Of a DNA stretch of 64,000 bases, positions 62,178-64,000 are shown piece after piece. The stretch is from Pseudolabrys sp963742345 (lineage in GTDB: Bacteria; Pseudomonadota; Alphaproteobacteria; Rhizobiales; Xanthobacteraceae), in assembly GCA_963742345.1 (NCBI GenBank), contig CAVULO010000007.1:167448-231447 (forward strand). Direction: 5' to 3'. A program made the translations under genes and the position numbers. The notes under the pieces were generated by a model. The model was not told where the DNA came from. It was given only the letters and a program-made list of their open reading frames with translations, and made no database searches. The number at the start of each line of letters is the position of its first letter. Position 1 is the first letter of the stretch.

Positions 62178-64000
62178 TTAAATTGCGACGTGAAGGGCGA
62201 ATTGCTTGACGCCGTCGCGATCAAGCTCGAACAGTGGGGTTACCCGGCGCATCTCTCCATCGTTAACCAGTGTCTGCCTGCGGTTATCGAGCATGATCCA
62301 GCCGCCCTCGAGCCGGACGCCAACCATGGCGTGAACTGCGTCGATGGCGAGGTCGTGTACGATGATCAACCGCACATCCTCGATAGCAACTCCGGCCTCC
62401 GTAAGTGCAACATATTTCGCGATGGCGTAATCCTCGCAATCGCCAGAGCCGGACGTGAGCGTCGCGAGTGGTGCAGTCCAGCGGTCTTCCACTCCCCATT
62501 GCGCAAGGTCGCTCTTGGCGCGAATTGAAAGATTGATTGCACGGTTGATCACACCGATGCGGGCACGACCTGTATGCGCGCGGCCTTCCGCGATGATGGC
62601 AAGGAAGCTTCGCGCGGCCAAAGGGCAATCCTCCGGATTCTCGCGACAATGAGCCAAAATTTCACTTTCGGCGCGGATATCGAGTTCGACGCTAGTCCAC
62701 TTCGTCAAAAGCTCAGCGGTCGCGACCGGCATGGCATTGAGACCGAATGGTTCCGCAAGGGCAGACGATTTAGCGAACGGTCCTGTCTGATCGACCGCCG
62801 CCATCTTCGACTGCGATTGGAAGATGTCGTGCGCCTGAATTTTGATCTGATTTTCGGCTTTATTGTGCGTTGCTGCGATCGGGGCAGAAGTGCCCCGTGC
62901 ATTGGCGGCGAATGCATTCGTGCCGCCACAAGCGGCCAGAAAGACCACAAGAAATGCAACAACGACGGCGTGGCCAAGCGCAGGAACTCCGGTTGAAATT
63001 GTCGGCTGCCATTCCGAAATCGGCCTGATCCGGAACCATGCAACGTACAGCGCTGGCAGGAATACAAGGGTCAGCAGCGTAGCGACCACGAGCCCGCCCA
63101 TCACTGCGTACGCCATCGGTCCCCAGAACACAGTGGGGGCGATCGGAATCATTCCCAGAATGGCGGCCGCAGCAGTCAACAGGATCGGGCGCAACCGATG
63201 TTCCGTGGCCACGATCACCGCGTTCCATGGGTGCTGACCCGCGGCAATTTCGGTATCGATCTGGCCGATGAGGATCACCGAGTTGCGGATCACCATGCCA
63301 ATCAGAGAGACGACGCCGAGGATCGCAACGAATCCCATCGGCGCTCTCGCGATAAGCAGAGCGGCGGCAACACCAATGAGAGCCAGCGGCGCGGTGGCAA
63401 GCACAAGGAACAGCCGCTGAAAACTTTGCAGCTGTACCATAAGGATCGTGATCATGATGAGGATCATGATCGGAAAGACCGCGAAGATGCTGGCCTCGGC
63501 CTTGGCGCTCTCCTCAACCGTGCCGCCGACAACCACGTCGTAGCCCGCCGGTAGTTGCGACTTAAATGCGGCAATTTCGGAAGAGAGGTCTTTGACAACA
63601 GTCGCTGCCTCAAGCCCAGGCGCCGTATCGGCTTGCACGGTGATTGTTGGCAGACGATGGCGGCGCCAGACGAGCGGCGGTTCGATCCCGTAGGAGAGTT
63701 TAGCGACCTGCTCAAGCGGCACCGACCGTCCGCCCGGCACGTTGATCATGAGGCTGCGCAGGGTCTCCAGCTTGGCGCGCTCCTCGGGAATGGCGCGGGC
63801 GACGATGTCGATCAAATAGATACCATCGCGCACCTGGGTGACGGTCGTGCCGGATAAAATGGCATTAATGGTCTAACTCAATGCTTGCGAACTGATGCCC
63901 AGCGCCCGAGCCCGGTCCTGATCCACCTCAACGCGGACGACTTTGGACGGCTCGTTCCAGTCAAAATTGACATTTCGCGCGTTTGGCGTCTTGCCCAGCG
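62178..64000 (-). pseudogene. RND efflux permease C-terminal part fused to transglutaminase-like cysteine peptidase, with an in-frame stop; runs off the window
   Basis: Read from the edge, the product has RND porter-domain sequence (NVNFDWNEPSKVVRVEVDQDRARALGISSQALS), then TAG at 63873-63875, then TINAILSGTTVTQVRDGIYLIDI in the same frame. Homologues usually have Gln there, a single C-to-T change. After the stop, RND helices 7-12 follow (VFPIMILIMITILMVQLQSF to VVATLLTLVFLPALYVAWFRIRP). Without a stop codon the frame continues through a lipoprotein-like hydrophobic piece (VVVAFLVVFLAACGG) into a BTLCP peptidase domain: SGDCEDYAIAKYVAL (Cys), VHAMVGVRL (His), IMLDNRRQ (Asp). A downstream ORF of 551 aa could still start at 63833. 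The peptidase triad is intact. Confidence 0.8.

Noticed and set aside
1..64000. tRNA or rRNA genes
   Set aside because: I saw no cloverleaf with a GTTCRA arm or rRNA-like sequence, though a dedicated scan was not possible by eye.

Overview
The window looks like chromosomal DNA of a high-GC alphaproteobacterium of the Hyphomicrobiales, most like Bradyrhizobiaceae/Xanthobacteraceae. This rests on gene content: orphan periplasmic binding proteins of the PF04392 and TctC types, HWE-type and FixJ-type regulators, a phasin, an infA copy after a DEAD-box helicase, and the dispersed palindrome discussed below. No rRNA, tRNA, CRISPR, transposase or integrase was seen.

Layout. (1) 1-9.7 kb, all minus strand: a catabolic block transcribed CoA-transferase, enoyl-CoA hydratase, FbpABC-type importer (ATPase, binding protein, fused permease), MmgE/PrpD protein, SDR, aldehyde dehydrogenase. 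(2) 10.1-13.4 kb, plus strand: DEAD-box helicase, IF-1 and S10-type peptidase, then minus-strand LVIVD protein and TctC. (3) 15.9-26.3 kb: small membrane and stress proteins, VIT-type transporter, Crp/Fnr regulator, phasin, HWE kinase, then a glycosyltransferase/glycogen-debranching pair. (4) 26.4-32.6 kb: amidohydrolase, TctC, GntR regulator, TRAP transporter and an AroQ-like enzyme, probably an uptake and catabolic locus for a carboxylic acid. (5) 32.7-38.1 kb: one PF04392 binding protein, DUF992 and glycine-zipper proteins, secreted amidohydrolase, arylsulfatase. (6) 38.4-51.9 kb: an array of eight orphan PF04392 binding proteins plus four blocks of other genes (SBP56 methanethiol oxidase among them), all on the minus strand, each unit ending at a short palindromic element. 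(7) 51.9-58.4 kb: membrane protein, GFA protein, complete polar amino-acid ABC importer, second arylsulfatase. (8) 58.5-61.6 kb: histidine kinase with a binding-protein-like sensor, FixJ-type regulator, lone receiver. (9) 62.2 kb to the edge: an RND pump C-terminal half fused to a transglutaminase-like cysteine peptidase, with an in-frame stop in the RND part.

The strongest unexplained structure is the palindrome R. Its arms are ATGTCCGCTTT and AAAGCGGACAT, it usually occurs as two hairpins whose starts lie 45 nt apart, and in the array it lies 5-10 nt after the stop codon of all eight binding-protein genes and 34-47 nt after the other units. The result resembles a cassette array, without integron attC features.

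Quality caveat: the first 15.8 kb carries more than twenty frame changes inside otherwise intact genes. Those I inspected are explained by single extra bases. The rest of the window has only three. I treat these as probable sequence errors and give each such gene as one reconstructed span.
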